Made by a program: the position numbers and the translations under genes. DNA of 64,000 nt from Nephrocerus scutellatus (Eukaryota; Arthropoda; Insecta; Diptera; Pipunculidae): contig OX352765.1 in assembly GCA_947095585.1 (NCBI GenBank), positions 21,482,254-21,546,253 of the forward strand, given 5' to 3'. Below, in pieces: positions 1-11,401 of the stretch. The notes below the pieces were generated by a model, which did no database searches, was not told the DNA's origin, and saw only the letters and a program-made list of their open reading frames with translations. Within the stretch, counting starts at the first letter, position 1. Every line of letters starts with the position of its first letter.

Positions 1-735
1 CTTGTTGCTACCTATTTTACAGGTCTCTTCTAGCTTTTGTTTGTCAGGTTTTTTTTCCTGCTACTGCTACGTTGCCATTAGTTTGATTTTATTTACAACT
101 TTCTCCGTTTGTTCTAGATGCGTTCACTGCAGCTCTGGACACGAACACGTTATCTTTGATTACATGTCATTGTGTTGTCAGTTGATCTCCATATTATTTC
201 AATGTATGTATAAAATATTCAAATTTTAAATAATGTCCTTAAATTTTTTAAGCATGTGCATATTTAGTTAGTTTCTTCCTTTTGGGAAAACATTTTTGTT
301 GCCAGACAGCGACAGCGTTATTTTTGTTCTGTTCTGAAATTTTTGTATTTATATTTCTTAATTTTACTTTTTATGTATAAAACAAATAAACAAACAAACG
401 ATATTGTCATTTTGTAAGAAAGACATTTTATTTAAGAGCATAATGCTAACTCAACTAAATAGGGAGGGGAAACTAATTTATTATGTAACAAAAAAATAAA
501 AGTAAAAGTAGAAATTTTGAATAAAAACCACATATTACAGTTTTTTTATTTAGAGACAAAATAAAGAAGAACAAATGTAGAATTTTAAGATTCAGAAAAC
601 ATCAAAAGCAAACGAAAATTAAACAAATAAATGTGTATTATTGCTACCGTGTGTAAATAAAGTTGTAGTTTCTGTATTTCAGGCTTAAAGGTTAACTGAT
701 TAGCATTTGCCATTGATACTAGTATTGGAGGACTA
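1..735. other. AT-rich stretch without recognisable gene
   Basis: No open frame here has the composition of a protein gene. The end of the first 400 bases (T-rich, then repeats of AAACAAAT around 380-400) looks like the 3' untranslated end of an old retroelement, but no coding part is attached. I see no RNA gene. Confidence 0.4.
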
Positions 736-960
736 TTGGAGGTGACAAGCAAATGTTATGTTCCAGCAAATCGATATAAATCGCAACGTTTTTGTCCTAC
801 GTTTATGTAGGTACTCGTATTATCTCCATCAGAGTTGCTAACAAGGTGGTTCACGATTCTCACGACATTTGGGTCTTCGTCACGGAATGGAAATAGCGTT
901 GACAAGCAAATGCGATGTTCCAGCAAATCGATTGAATTCGCAACGTTTTTGTTCTTCTGC
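736..960 (-). mobile_element. Decayed Jockey/CR1-like LINE 3' fragments (two short pieces)
   Basis: Two related ~55-bp blocks (741-795 and 901-955), each running from GACAAGCAAATG to CGCAACGTTTTTGT, match the same part of the minus-strand LINE at 54.8-58.0 kb (near 55140-55200) and a third relic near 18870-18930. They are reverse-strand remnants of the RT C-terminal region. The left edge of the 7-kb duplication (840) falls between the two blocks. The second block is repeated at 7923-7977 as part of copy 2. Confidence 0.55.
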
Positions 961-1019
961 TGCTCAAACCAAACACTACAGATATCCCAACAATCTCATA
1001 CTCACTACATAGCCTGATG

Positions 1020-1888
1020 GCCTCCCCCACAACCAGTCATAATCCGATAGACAATGTCAACTTGCTCATCAATACTCCACCAACATCCACGAACACCACA
1101 TACCTTTCGCTGTGAAGCATCTGAATTGCAACAAATGTCTGTTTCCTCCAACTACATGCTTCCCAGCAGAAGCAGTCCAACTCTCTAACGAACGTGACCA
1201 TATTCGCAGCATAAATGGCTGGAGTACCATCAATCTTGTGACGGGGACTCAAAGAAACTGTGGTCCACCATCAAGGAGCTCTCCAACACCACATGACGTA
1301 GAGATCTAACAGCCATCACCTTCAACAGCACACAAGAAGACTGATCCAGGAAATTGAACAGCCTTGGCCACGACAACACCACATATTCTACTTCCCTCCG
1401 AAGTCGAATTAGCTATACGCAGTGCCAAACCGTCCAAAGCCATTGGACCGAATGGAATCGCAACGATTACGCTCAAACATCTAGCCTCAACAGGTATCAT
1501 TTACCTCACACAAATCTTCAACCTTTCACTTAAAACATTGGACATCTCTGACCCTTTGAAAATGGGCAGAATTATTCCCCTACTAAAGCCCGGTAAACAG
1601 GCAGACCAAGGATCCTCGTATCGTCCAATTACTCTCCTGCCTCCAACAGCGAAAATACTAGAAGCTATACTACTTCCTCACCTTCATTCCAAACTCCAGT
1701 TAGCTGAACACCAACACGGCTTTCGCAAGCAGCGCAGCACAACCACAGCCCTTTCGGATATCACAAGACCCATCTCGCAAGGACGTAACCAACAGCGTCC
1801 CTGTAACCGCACTGTCCTTGTTGCACTGGACCTATCTAAGGCTTTAGACAATATGAAGTTTGAGGAGAACTGTTACGCCAGCAGTTAA
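1020..1888 (+). pseudogene. LINE reverse transcriptase fragment (Jockey/I superfamily)
   Basis: The intact stretch at about 1364-1850 reads as the N-terminal half of a non-LTR reverse transcriptase: SAKPSKAIGPNGI, GRIIPLLKPGK, SYRPITLLPPTAKILE, HQHGFRKQRSTTTAL and LVALDLSKALD, the first catalytic Asp motif. It stops at TAA 1886-1888, before the YADD box. The stretch 1020-1360 continues upstream in other frames (kinase-like words such as KLWSTIKELSN across a frameshift). This is a dead, 3'-truncated copy and is repeated at 8042-8910. Confidence 0.85.
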
Positions 1889-2404
1889 ATTTTCCAATTG
1901 TCAATTTTAAGCCGAGGATTTAAATAATTTTTTTTACCAAAGTGTACAAACTATTTGTTAGGAATCTGATCGATCCGTCTGTGTGTTTGTTCGTCTAAGC
2001 TTTCTTGCCCGTTTGAGTAATTATATACTTTGTATTCGTCCTCAAGATATTTCGTCGGCTTTTCCTTCTGTGAGTTTATTGTAATTACTTAACCATTAAC
2101 CTTCCTACTGTATGCTCATCTGGCTTAATAAATATCCGTCCTTTTGTCCGTTGAAGTATTGGAAAATGGAAATAGTTATCGGAATCGGAATGGCTTTATG
2201 AAAAGATACAATGTCAACTATAGCTGCATTCTTCTTCTTATTCTTCTTGCAGTTAGAAACCTCACAACCAGAGCTGATTTTAACTGTCACTTTTATTGTC
2301 GTCATGTTTTGCCCATTTGTTGGGAATTTTAAAGATTTTAACTTTAAAAAGGGAAAAAATGTTTAATTCAGAACAAAATTGTGGGACTGATCTATTTCCA
2401 AATT
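1889..2404. other. No gene seen between LINE and BEL/Pao fragments
   Basis: AT-rich spacer with no coding signal and no terminal repeats that I could recognise. It is copied at 8911-9426. Confidence 0.4.
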
Positions 2405-2890
2405 TGTCGTTTTGCAAACGCGCTGATCGAAGCTGAGTTGATAACCAACAAGAGACCGTTGACTCACACTCCGATCAATCCGAAAAATAAAAACCCGTTA
2501 ACTTCGAACTTGGCATTGTTTGGCAGTCGTGATGCGCCGCAAGCGCTTTGACCACTCAATGCACCAATCGACTTATCGAGGTTGAGTTGGAATCGAGTCA
2601 CCCGCCACTTGGTGCAGAAGTTCCAACGGCGTTAGGAGCGCGAATATCTGCCAGTGATGTCAAAAGCAAAACAGAACAAACAAGATTATCACGAAGTCAT
2701 CGACGAATTCGAAGAATTGGCGACTGGGCCGAATAATAAGATTTCATCCGAACACTGATAATCGCAGATGTGAAAATGGGAAACGGTTAATTGAAGCTTA
2801 ATCGAGCTGTTGGAAATTTGGCTGTTCTTGACGTTAGGGAGTCTTCGTGTCGATAAGATCGTTGGTCGTCCAGCCAATATATTTAGAACT
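2405..2890 (+). pseudogene. BEL/Pao LTR-retrotransposon integrase fragment
   Basis: Across several frames the plus strand reads as the C-terminal part of a BEL/Pao polyprotein: an EAELITNKRPLTH motif, the typical integrase exit from its catalytic core, then LTSNLALFG and, near 2810-2850, KLAVLDVRESSCR, which resembles the conserved C-terminal domain ending of this superfamily. Stops and frameshifts interrupt it every 60-150 bases. No flanking LTR could be identified. It is repeated at 9427-9912. Confidence 0.65.
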
Positions 2891-3794
2891 CAATCAATCT
2901 TTAGTTAAACAAGAACATTACGTTGGTAAGCTTCGCAAACCTCCTCTCTGAACACAACCGTAAAAAAGTGAATTCTCTGAACACAAAAAAAAAATTAATC
3001 TATTTGTTTTGACAACCGTCAGAGGGAAGGAATTGTGAGGCAGACGAATGTAAGTTTGGTTTTTCTTTGTGTAGTAAAAATAATTTTATTTTGTATATTT
3101 TTTCAGTTATTAAAATCAACACACACACAATTTGAAATTAAAGTTTAACTGGCGAGCGTTTTATTTTAATTCCAAAGAGGATTTTAAAGCCGGCATAAGC
3201 ATCAAACTCTTTGGCGTTGGCCCAAATCCACTAGCCAACAAGTGGCAAAGTATTATTTGTCTCTGCCTCACTCTTACGGATATTTTCCATAATTTTGGAT
3301 ATACAATCAAACACGCATGTAAATGTAAATATTTATATATAAACTTATGTAAAAAAAATATTTATCAGTTGTACCTGATAACATGATAGTACCATATGCA
3401 TATCTTTACCAAAAAAGAATCACTTAAAAAAATGAATTTATAAATAAACACATTAGTTCAGCTAACTCAGCAATATTCCCCACCCTCCAAGGCCAACGTA
3501 CCAGACAAAATTCCATGAACTCCACACAGGTGCATCGTATCAGCAACTCCATCGTGCAAGTAGTTTCGCCAGAAAATTTTGTCATAATTTATATTAGCTT
3601 TAGTTTTCAGTTGATCAATAAAGTAAAGGTTTCACCTGCAGCAAAATATTTTTTTTCAATTGTTTTTATTTTTATGCCACCTGAAAATTCTTAACTCTAT
3701 TCCCGAAACATAACAAACAGACAAACATAACAGAATAGTTAGGTAGGTTATTTGAGGTAGAAATATTAGACCAGGCAAACTCCAATGGTGTTCC
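2891..3794. other. AT-rich stretch, possible BEL/Pao 3' remnant
   Basis: No gene is recognised. An 84-codon open stretch at 3132-3386 has no family resemblance I can name. The part just after the integrase fragment could be an eroded 3' end of that element. Copied at 9913-10816. Confidence 0.3.
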
Positions 3795-4165
3795 TGGACT
3801 GGGCGATAGAGGTCTGGTCTGGTTCACAGATGGATCGAAGATGGAACCTCGAGTTGGAGCTGGTGTCTTTTGATGCAACACGAAGTCAATGGGAATGAGT
3901 CTAATTGTTTTCCAGGCTGAACTCCATGTCATTAAATTCCGGGATAAACCTTAGTAAAGGCATAAAGGGCGCGACAATTTTTATCTTTTCAGCTAGCCGG
4001 GCAGCACTTAAAGCGCTGTCGTCCAACTTAATGGACTCTTTACCAGTCAAATGCAGCTACAATGCACTGCAATCTCTTGCCAGACAAACAGGGTGAAACT
4101 TGGATGGGTTTCATGGTCATCAAGGAAACACTAGCTAGGACTGGGTAAGAGCCTGTCTGCCCTCA
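3795..4165 (+). pseudogene. LINE RNase H domain fragment
   Basis: Plus-strand words in two frames match the RNase H domain of I/LOA/R1-type LINEs: GLVWFTDGSKMEPRVGAGVF (first catalytic Asp in TDGS), then VFQAELHVIKF (catalytic Glu) and FSASRAALKALSS, where the usual SDSQAAL has lost its Asp. It ends near 4160 with a decayed GHxG region. Dead, no RT attached. Repeated at 10817-11187. Confidence 0.75.
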
Positions 4166-4379
4166 TGCACTCACTAATATTTAATTACAAATTCCTTGGT
4201 CCAATAGTAGAGTGATAATTTTATTATAATACAAATTTATTTTTTGTTATTAAACTTTCACAAAATTCTTATTAACACTCGCACGTTAGTTTTCAATAAT
4301 TAAACAATTATTTTATAACAGTTGCTGCTTTGTGGTGCAGAATGAAAGAAATTTGCAAATTTCCCAGTTGTTAATGTCT

Positions 4380-4658
4380 GAGGTGGGCGCCGTAGTTCAG
4401 TGGAAATTCGCGTGGCTACTGAGCAGGAGGTTCGTGGTTTGAATCCCAGTAACACCAAAAGTATTTTTCACAGTGTCCCACCTCTCGCGAAAGTCTGAAA
4501 AACGTCCGAGAGTAATAGCTTGTAACGGAAAGCATCTCAATTTGCCTTTCGGAGCCGGCCTTAAATGGTAGGTCCAAAAATATAAATGCGCAACACAAGT
4601 GGTCGCGAGAAGCTTGGCTTTGGACCGCAATGGTCTGTCGCACCGAATATTATTATTA
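4380..4658 (+). mobile_element. tRNA-headed SINE, full copy
   Basis: The head carries RNA polymerase III boxes: A-box-like TAGTTCAGTGG at 4393-4403 and B-box GGTTTGAATCC at 4436-4446. A family-specific body follows (CCTCTCGCGAAAGTCTGA, CTTTCGGAGCCGGCC, TGGACCGCAATGGTCTGTCG) and the tail is an ATT repeat. A 9-bp target-site duplication TTAATGTCT flanks it (4371-4379 and 4659-4667). At least six other copies lie in this window, so it is a real, mobilised family. Repeated at 11402-11680. Confidence 0.85.
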
Positions 4659-4815
4659 TTAATGTCTACGAAACCCATTGTACAAGAGTTTGTAAATTTA
4701 TCATTTTGTGGTACAGAAATTGAGATTATACGTTAAAATTTTCTTATTTAACAATGGTTTGTTGGCTTGTGGTCCAAGGCCTCAAGGTACGTCCAAATAT
4801 TGCCATTGTTTTATA

Positions 4816-5759
4816 AAGGGGGATCAGATTGGAGGTACTTTTTCCAATAGGATTTTTTTGACATTTCATGCGTGACTACTGTCAAACTAAATACATAATT
4901 TTATTCAGTATTCATTGACATTTTATCATGGAAGGACTAACGCCTCAAATCAACGTTTACAAATCGTACAATTGTATTACGAAAATCGACGCTCTGTGAA
5001 AAGTGTTCATCGCGCGCTCGCCAACTTATGGTGTTCAGCGATGTGGCCCATTTTTGGCTTAATGGCGTCGTCTATAAGCAAAATTACCGTATTTGGGCTG
5101 AAGAGCAACCCGAAGCCATTCACTAACTGCCATTACGTCCATTGAAAACTACCGTTTAGTCCGGCCTATAGTCTGGAGGAATCATCGGCCCATATTTCTT
5201 CAAAGAAGAGGCTGGCGCCAATGTAACAGTGAATGGCAAACGCTATCGCGCCATGATAAATGACTTTTTGATGCCATAGATCGAAGCCCGTAATCTCCAC
5301 GACATTTGGTTCCAACAAGACGGTGCTACATCCCATACAGCCCGTGACACAATGGATTTACTGCGTCCTCGTTTCGGTGAGCGATTGATCTCTCGTTTCG
5401 GACCGGTGGATTGGCCACCAATATCGTGTGTTATCACACCTTTGGACTTTTTTTTTGTAGGGGTATGTAAAGTTTAAATGTTTTGTGGATAAACCAGCTA
5501 CGATTGAGGCATTGGAAGCCAACATTACTCAAGTTATTCGCGAGATACCGACCGAAGTCCTCGAGCGAGTCATTCAAAATTGGTGTTTACTTATGGCCGA
5601 ATTAGCGCGCAGTTGCGGCCAACATTTGAAAGGGATTATCGCCAAAAAATAAATGTCATGAATGGTTCTAAACAAAAATAATAAAGATTGCCCAATCAAT
5701 ATGAATTTTCGTTATTTTATTTCAATTTAAATTCCGATACCTCTAAATTGATCACCCTT
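4816..5759 (+). mobile_element. Tc1/mariner-superfamily DNA transposon, internally deleted relic
   Basis: The element is flanked by TA target duplications (4814-4815 and 5760-5761) and has ~24-bp terminal inverted repeats: AAGGGGGATCAGATTGGAGG at the left, and the reverse complement of the right end reads AAGGGTGATCAATTTAGAGG. The interior reads in broken frames as a mariner-type transposase: NRRSVKSVHRALA (N-terminal helix-turn-helix), HDIWFQQDGATSHTARDTM with the second catalytic Asp, and CVITPLDFF with the third. Part of the region between the DNA-binding and catalytic domains is missing, and at 944 bp it is shorter than an intact element (~1.2-1.3 kb). Non-autonomous. Copy 2 at 11838-12781. 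Confidence 0.85.
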
Positions 5760-5761
5760 TA

Positions 5762-6489
5762 TTTTGTCTTACATCATTGCGATCAAGACGAATGAAACCC
5801 AAGAGCACCAATAAGAAACAACCAATAATGTGAATTTTTCTTTATTTTTTTTGCTTAGTGCATTCCAAACAGTTTTATAATAATAATAATTTATTGAACT
5901 ATTACAGTTCACAATACTAACTTAAGTACGAAAAACCATTTAATTTTAAATAACAATAGTATATAATATATGTATGAGTTTTGTGAGTGCTACTACTACT
6001 GGTACTACCAATAGTGACTAATAAAATATACAACTATAATTAATACTACATCGTACGTAATTACCTCATGGGTTCTGTTTTCCTCTCCACTGAATACAAT
6101 ACATATAAAGATTTTTATTATACATAGAAATAATAAATAGTTGTAGGTATAATGTGTGTGACTGAATGAGTGAAAATTTGTGTTCGTGCGTGTGTGACTA
6201 ACAAAAATAAATACTTTTCGTGTGCATATAAGTTAGAAATTTTATCGAGTAAAAAAGAAATACTAAATTCAAAGTTTGAGCTTTTTTCTGGCTTTACTTA
6301 AGAATACACAAATTTTTAAACATTTTAAATTACAATATTTCCTTTTGCTGTTTTATATTGATTGCTGTTATTTTTTAGCCATCTGTCAAGTGCTGTCATC
6401 TGTCAAGTTCTGCCATCTGTCGAGTTTAGTGTTGCTACTTGCTTGCTTTACTTCGATATGAATAGGAATTTTGTCTACTGCTCGGGGAA
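5762..6489. other. 3' flank of the extra CNMa exon (possible 3' UTR on minus strand)
   Basis: No coding signal. If the exon at 6490-6560 is transcribed, this is its 3' untranslated region, read on the minus strand. It contains a 17-bp tandem repeat close to the stop codon and an AATAAA candidate on the minus strand about 370 bases past the stop. The segment at 5880-5905 is a TAA/TTA repeat. Confidence 0.4.
6378..6428. repeat. Three-unit 17-bp tandem repeat
   Basis: Units GCCATCTGTCAAGTGCT, GTCATCTGTCAAGTTCT and GCCATCTGTCGAGTTTA follow each other without gaps, starting at 6378, 6395 and 6412. They lie 60-110 bases downstream of the CNMa exon stop codon, within the presumed 3' UTR. Copied at 13400-13450. 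Confidence 0.85.
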
Positions 6490-6560
6490 TTAAAAATAGA
6501 ACCGCGGAGCATCCCGTTTGCGACCCATATTGCATATCTTAAAGTGACATGGTGACATAT
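6490..6560 (-). CDS. CNMa: Extra (distal) copy of the CNMa terminal exon
   Basis: Identical to the terminal exon at 13512-13582: pyrimidine-rich acceptor ending ATTTCCAG, two bases completing a Tyr codon, then MSPCHFKICNM-GRKR-DAPRFYF and stop. The eleven residues with two Cys, the Gly amidation donor and the tri-basic RKR cleavage site are all intact. No second copy of exons 1 and 2 lies near it; the nearest upstream coding exons are those at 15242-15806, 8.7 kb away and beyond the other copy. It could be an alternative terminal exon, an unused duplicate, or an assembly artefact. The open frame continues upstream of the acceptor, but that part is intron sequence. Confidence 0.8.
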
Positions 6561-6561
6561 C

Positions 6562-7429
6562 TGGAAATAAAAAAAAAAACAAAAAAAAATACTGAAACTT
6601 TATTTGTTTTAAATCATTGGAAGAATAAAATGAACTTTTTTTGGTGGCAAACATGATTCCTTTATCTACAATGTGCATTAAAGAATGTACCTGAATGTAC
6701 CTGAATAGTGCAACTGACATTGTTTATCTGTCAACTGTCAACCCAAACCTGTTCTCTCATAGTACCTTTTACTAGGAGAGAAAGTCAAGTTAGGACCTTT
6801 CTTTCTCAGAGCTACTACTTAAAGTTACAAAGTTAAATATATTAGTGGTGTACTGGAAAAGAGAGGCCACTGTCGGCGGCTGTTTACGGAAGAACCTGAG
6901 ACCACAACCATAAAATGATGAATTTGTATTTTTGTGTGCTGGGAATACTTGCAAGCGCATGCCAATAAAGTTTAAAAATTCACACGATGTGCCTTTGTTG
7001 GATTATGTTAGATTCGAATATAAAGTCTCAAAACCTTTAGAAAAATTTGTACAATTTGTGTTCTCTCAGAGGCGCAAAAATATTAGTACATTTTCAGAGA
7101 GTCAGCGGTAGTTAAAGTTTGTGTCAAGGATGGTCATAACAAGGTAAAGGGGAATAATAGTAGCAATATGTCCACGGTTGATTAAAGCTAACATAGCCTG
7201 CTTCATATTCTGTCTAAGCTCTTCAAATTCAGAAACTTATATATTGATAGGAGAGCCTAGATGTTAGCAAAAAGCTAAAAAAGGTTTTTCCCATAATTCA
7301 TCAAATGTTAAGAAACCCAAATGCTACCAAAAAAGTTTAGCTGTGATATATATATATGCGTAGTTTTTTTCAGGAGAAGAATACCAGAACGGAAACTAGT
7401 TGAAAGTAACATAAGTGCCCTTTCACACC
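6562..7429. other. Intron-like sequence upstream of the extra CNMa exon
   Basis: AT-rich, with a long minus-strand polypyrimidine run (A-runs at 6568-6590 on the plus strand) directly before the acceptor. I see no other gene or element here. Copied at 13584-14451. Confidence 0.4.
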
Positions 7430-7838
7430 ATGTATCAATCTGATATACAGATGAATAAAAATCAAGCTAATGTGGTCTTTCGGTCACTTAGACATTTCAG
7501 GAAACGAGGCAGCAGACCTCTGTACAAGAGAAGGCACAGAAAAACCTTTATTGGCCTTGAAGCCAGTATTGCCCTGACGGCAAAATCCCAATCGAACCGC
7601 TGCTGTTTATGTAAAGAGACAAAAGATACATCAGAACACGTTCATATGTGAAGCCCTCTCCCGAAAAAGAATAAAAGGCTCATACAGTTCTCTGGCCGAA
7701 TGCCAGACCAATCGAATTGGTAATGGCATTCATAAAGAAACTAAGCAATCACATAATGTGTTAATGATGGGATGCACAATAGGTCACAGTGCACAAGTTC
7801 CTTAAGGCAACCACCAATATGTAATAATAATAATAAAT
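7430..7838 (+). pseudogene. 3' end of an I/LOA-like LINE with (TAA)n tail
   Basis: Closely parallels the end of the LINE at 33.5-34.15 kb: a fragment of the RNase H end (HFRKRGSRPL in one frame, standing for ...ISGNEAADLC... in another), the Cys-rich knuckle NRCCLCKETKDTSEHVHM, then the same 3' untranslated sequence and a TAATAATAATAATAA tail at 7822-7836. 5'-truncated and frameshifted. The copy at 14452-14860 lies inside CNMa intron 2. Confidence 0.8.
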
Positions 7839-8041
7839 GTAGTTGCAGACCCACTTTCCACAACAAGGTGGTTCACGATTCTCACGACATTTGGGTCTTC
7901 GTCACGGAATGGAAATAGCGTTGACAAGCAAATGCGATGTTCCAGCAAATCGATTGAATTCGCAACGTTTTTGTTCTTCTGCTGCTCAAACCAAACACTA
8001 CAGATATCCCAACAATCTCATACTCACTACATAGCCTGATG

Positions 8042-8910
8042 GCCTCCCCCACAACCAGTCATAATCCGATAGACAATGTCAACTTGCTCATCAATACTCC
8101 ACCAACATCCACGAACACCACATACCTTTCGCTGTGAAGCATCTGAATTGCAACAAATGTCTGTTTCCTCCAACTACATGCTTCCCAGCAGAAGCAGTCC
8201 AACTCTCTAACGAACGTGACCATATTCGCAGCATAAATGGCTGGAGTACCATCAATCTTGTGACGGGGACTCAAAGAAACTGTGGTCCACCATCAAGGAG
8301 CTCTCCAACACCACATGACGTAGAGATCTAACAGCCATCACCTTCAACAGCACACAAGAAGACTGATCCAGGAAATTGAACAGCCTTGGCCACGACAACA
8401 CCACATATTCTACTTCCCTCCGAAGTCGAATTAGCTATACGCAGTGCCAAACCGTCCAAAGCCATTGGACCGAATGGAATCGCAACGATTACGCTCAAAC
8501 ATCTAGCCTCAACAGGTATCATTTACCTCACACAAATCTTCAACCTTTCACTTAAAACATTGGACATCTCTGACCCTTTGAAAATGGGCAGAATTATTCC
8601 CCTACTAAAGCCCGGTAAACAGGCAGACCAAGGATCCTCGTATCGTCCAATTACTCTCCTGCCTCCAACAGCGAAAATACTAGAAGCTATACTACTTCCT
8701 CACCTTCATTCCAAACTCCAGTTAGCTGAACACCAACACGGCTTTCGCAAGCAGCGCAGCACAACCACAGCCCTTTCGGATATCACAAGACCCATCTCGC
8801 AAGGACGTAACCAACAGCGTCCCTGTAACCGCACTGTCCTTGTTGCACTGGACCTATCTAAGGCTTTAGACAATATGAAGTTTGAGGAGAACTGTTACGC
8901 CAGCAGTTAA
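8042..8910 (+). pseudogene. LINE reverse transcriptase fragment, duplicate copy
   Basis: Same as the fragment at 1020-1888, shifted by 7,022 bases, with the same stops. It came with the segmental duplication and is not an independent insertion. Confidence 0.85.
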
Positions 8911-9426
8911 ATTTTCCAATTGTCAATTTTAAGCCGAGGATTTAAATAATTTTTTTTACCAAAGTGTACAAACTATTTGTTAGGAATCTGATCGATCCGT
9001 CTGTGTGTTTGTTCGTCTAAGCTTTCTTGCCCGTTTGAGTAATTATATACTTTGTATTCGTCCTCAAGATATTTCGTCGGCTTTTCCTTCTGTGAGTTTA
9101 TTGTAATTACTTAACCATTAACCTTCCTACTGTATGCTCATCTGGCTTAATAAATATCCGTCCTTTTGTCCGTTGAAGTATTGGAAAATGGAAATAGTTA
9201 TCGGAATCGGAATGGCTTTATGAAAAGATACAATGTCAACTATAGCTGCATTCTTCTTCTTATTCTTCTTGCAGTTAGAAACCTCACAACCAGAGCTGAT
9301 TTTAACTGTCACTTTTATTGTCGTCATGTTTTGCCCATTTGTTGGGAATTTTAAAGATTTTAACTTTAAAAAAGGAAAAAATGTTTAATTCAGAACAAAA
9401 TTGTGGGACTGATCTATTTCCAAATT

Positions 9427-9912
9427 TGTCGTTTTGCAAACGCGCTGATCGAAGCTGAGTTGATAACCAACAAGAGACCGTTGACTCACACTCCGATCAA
9501 TCCGAAAAATAAAAACCCGTTAACTTCGAACTTGGCATTGTTTGGCAGTCGTGATGCGCCGCAAGCGCTTTGACCACTCAATGCACCAATCGACTTATCG
9601 AGGTTGAGTTGGAATCGAGTCACCCGCCACTTGGTGCAGAAGTTCCAACGGCGTTAGGAGCGCGAATATCTGCCAGTGATGTCAAAAGCAAAACAGAACA
9701 AACAAGATTATCACGAAGTCATCGACGAATTCGAAGAATTGGCGACTGGGCCGAATAATAAGATTTCATCCGAACACTGATAATCGCAGATGTGAAAATG
9801 GGAAACGGTTAATTGAAGCTTAATCGAGCTGTTGGAAATTTGGCTGTTCTTGACGTTAGGGAGTCTTCGTGTCGATAAGATCGTTGGTCGTCCAGCCAAT
9901 ATATTTAGAACT
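9427..9912 (+). pseudogene. BEL/Pao integrase fragment, duplicate copy
   Basis: Same as 2405-2890 with identical disruptions. One of the two substitutions between the copies (A9373 for G2351) lies just upstream. Confidence 0.65.
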
Positions 9913-10816
9913 CAATCAATCTTTAGTTAAACAAGAACATTACGTTGGTAAGCTTCGCAAACCTCCTCTCTGAACACAACCGTAAAAAAGTGAATTCTCT
10001 GAACACAAAAAAAAAATTAATCTATTTGTTTTGACAACCGTCAGAGGGAAGGAATTGTGAGGCAGACGAATGTAAGTTTGGTTTTTCTTTGTGTAGTAAA
10101 AATAATTTTATTTTGTATATTTTTTCAGTTATTAAAATCAACACACACACAATTTGAAATTAAAGTTTAACTGGCGAGCGTTTTATTTTAATTCCAAAGA
10201 GGATTTTAAAGCCGGCATAAGCATCAAACTCTTTGGCGTTGGCCCAAATCCACTAGCCAACAAGTGGCAAAGTATTATTTGTCTCTGCCTCACTCTTACG
10301 GATATTTTCCATAATTTTGGATATACAATCAAACACGCATGTAAATGTAAATATTTATATATAAACTTATGTAAAAAAAATATTTATCAGTTGTACCTGA
10401 TAACATGATAGTACCATATGCATATCTTTACCAAAAAAGAATCACTTAAAAAAATGAATTTATAAATAAACACATTAGTTCAGCTAACTCAGCAATATTC
10501 CCCACCCTCCAAGGCCAACGTACCAGACAAAATTCCATGAACTCCACACAGGTGCATCGTATCAGCAACTCCATCGTGCAAGTAGTTTCGCCAGAAAATT
10601 TTGTCATAATTTATATTAGCTTTAGTTTTCAGTTGATCAATAAAGTAAAGGTTTCACCTGCAGCAAAATATTTTTTTTCAATTGTTTTTATTTTTATGCC
10701 ACCTGAAAATTCTTAACTCTATTCCCGAAACATAACAAACAGACAAACATAACAGAATAGTTAGGTAGGTTATTTGAGGTAGAAATATTAGACCAGGCAA
10801 ACTCCAATGGTGTTCC

Positions 10817-11187
10817 TGGACTGGGCGATAGAGGTCTGGTCTGGTTCACAGATGGATCGAAGATGGAACCTCGAGTTGGAGCTGGTGTCTTTTGATGCAA
10901 CACGAAGTCAATGGGAATGAGTCTAATTGTTTTCCAGGCTGAACTCCATGTCATTAAATTCCGGGATAAACCTTAGTAAAGGCATAAAGGGCGCGACAAT
11001 TTTTATCTTTTCAGCTAGCCGGGCAGCACTTAAAGCGCTGTCGTCCAACTTAATGGACTCTTTACCAGTCAAATGCAGCTACAATGCACTGCAATCTCTT
11101 GCCAGACAAACAGGGTGAAACTTGGATGGGTTTCATGGTCATCAAGGAAACACTAGCTAGGACTGGGTAAGAGCCTGTCTGCCCTCA
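10817..11187 (+). pseudogene. LINE RNase H fragment, duplicate copy
   Basis: Same as 3795-4165 with the same lost catalytic residue. Part of duplication copy 2. Confidence 0.75.
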
Positions 11188-11401
11188 TGCACTCACTAAT
11201 ATTTAATTACAAATTCCTTGGTCCAATAGTAGAGTGATAATTTTATTATAATACAAATTTATTTTTTGTTATTAAACTTTCACAAAATTCTTATTAACAC
11301 TCGCACGTTAGTTTTCAATAATTAAACAATTATTTTATAACAGTTGCTGCTTTGTGGTGCAGAATGAAAGAAATTTGCAAATTTCCCAGTTGTTAATGTC
11401 T

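Larger units (their letters stand above)
840..7861. repeat. Tandem duplication, copy 1 (7,022-bp unit)
   Basis: Bases 840-7859 recur at 7862-14881 in the same orientation with a constant offset of 7,022. By eye I found only two substitutions: G2351 versus A9373 and C4845 versus T11867, so identity is above 99.9%. The two copies are separated by two extra bases (AC, 7860-7861), and no microhomology is obvious at the junction. The unit contains, in order, LINE RT, BEL/Pao integrase, LINE RNase H, SINE, Tc1/mariner relic, CNMa terminal exon (minus strand) and a LINE 3' end. Either a very recent segmental duplication or an assembly artefact such as two unmerged haplotypes would look like this. 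Confidence 0.95.

Noticed and set aside
2405..2890. Domesticated integrase gene
   Set aside because: Stops and frameshifts throughout and identical decay in both duplicate copies; a dead BEL/Pao fragment.
3132..3386. 84-codon plus-strand open stretch inside both duplication copies
   Set aside because: It has some non-random looking words (GVGPNPLANKW) but no start context, splice sites or family match; left as unexplained sequence.
4393..4446. Possible tRNA gene with A and B boxes
   Set aside because: The sequence has pol III boxes but cannot fold as a complete tRNA, and it is followed by a repeated body and ATT tail; it is the head of a SINE. The same holds at 22685 and 30193.
6561..6720. 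Coding extension upstream of the CNMa terminal exon
   Set aside because: The frame stays open but encodes a poly-Phe run from the polypyrimidine tract and lies before a strong acceptor, so it is intron.
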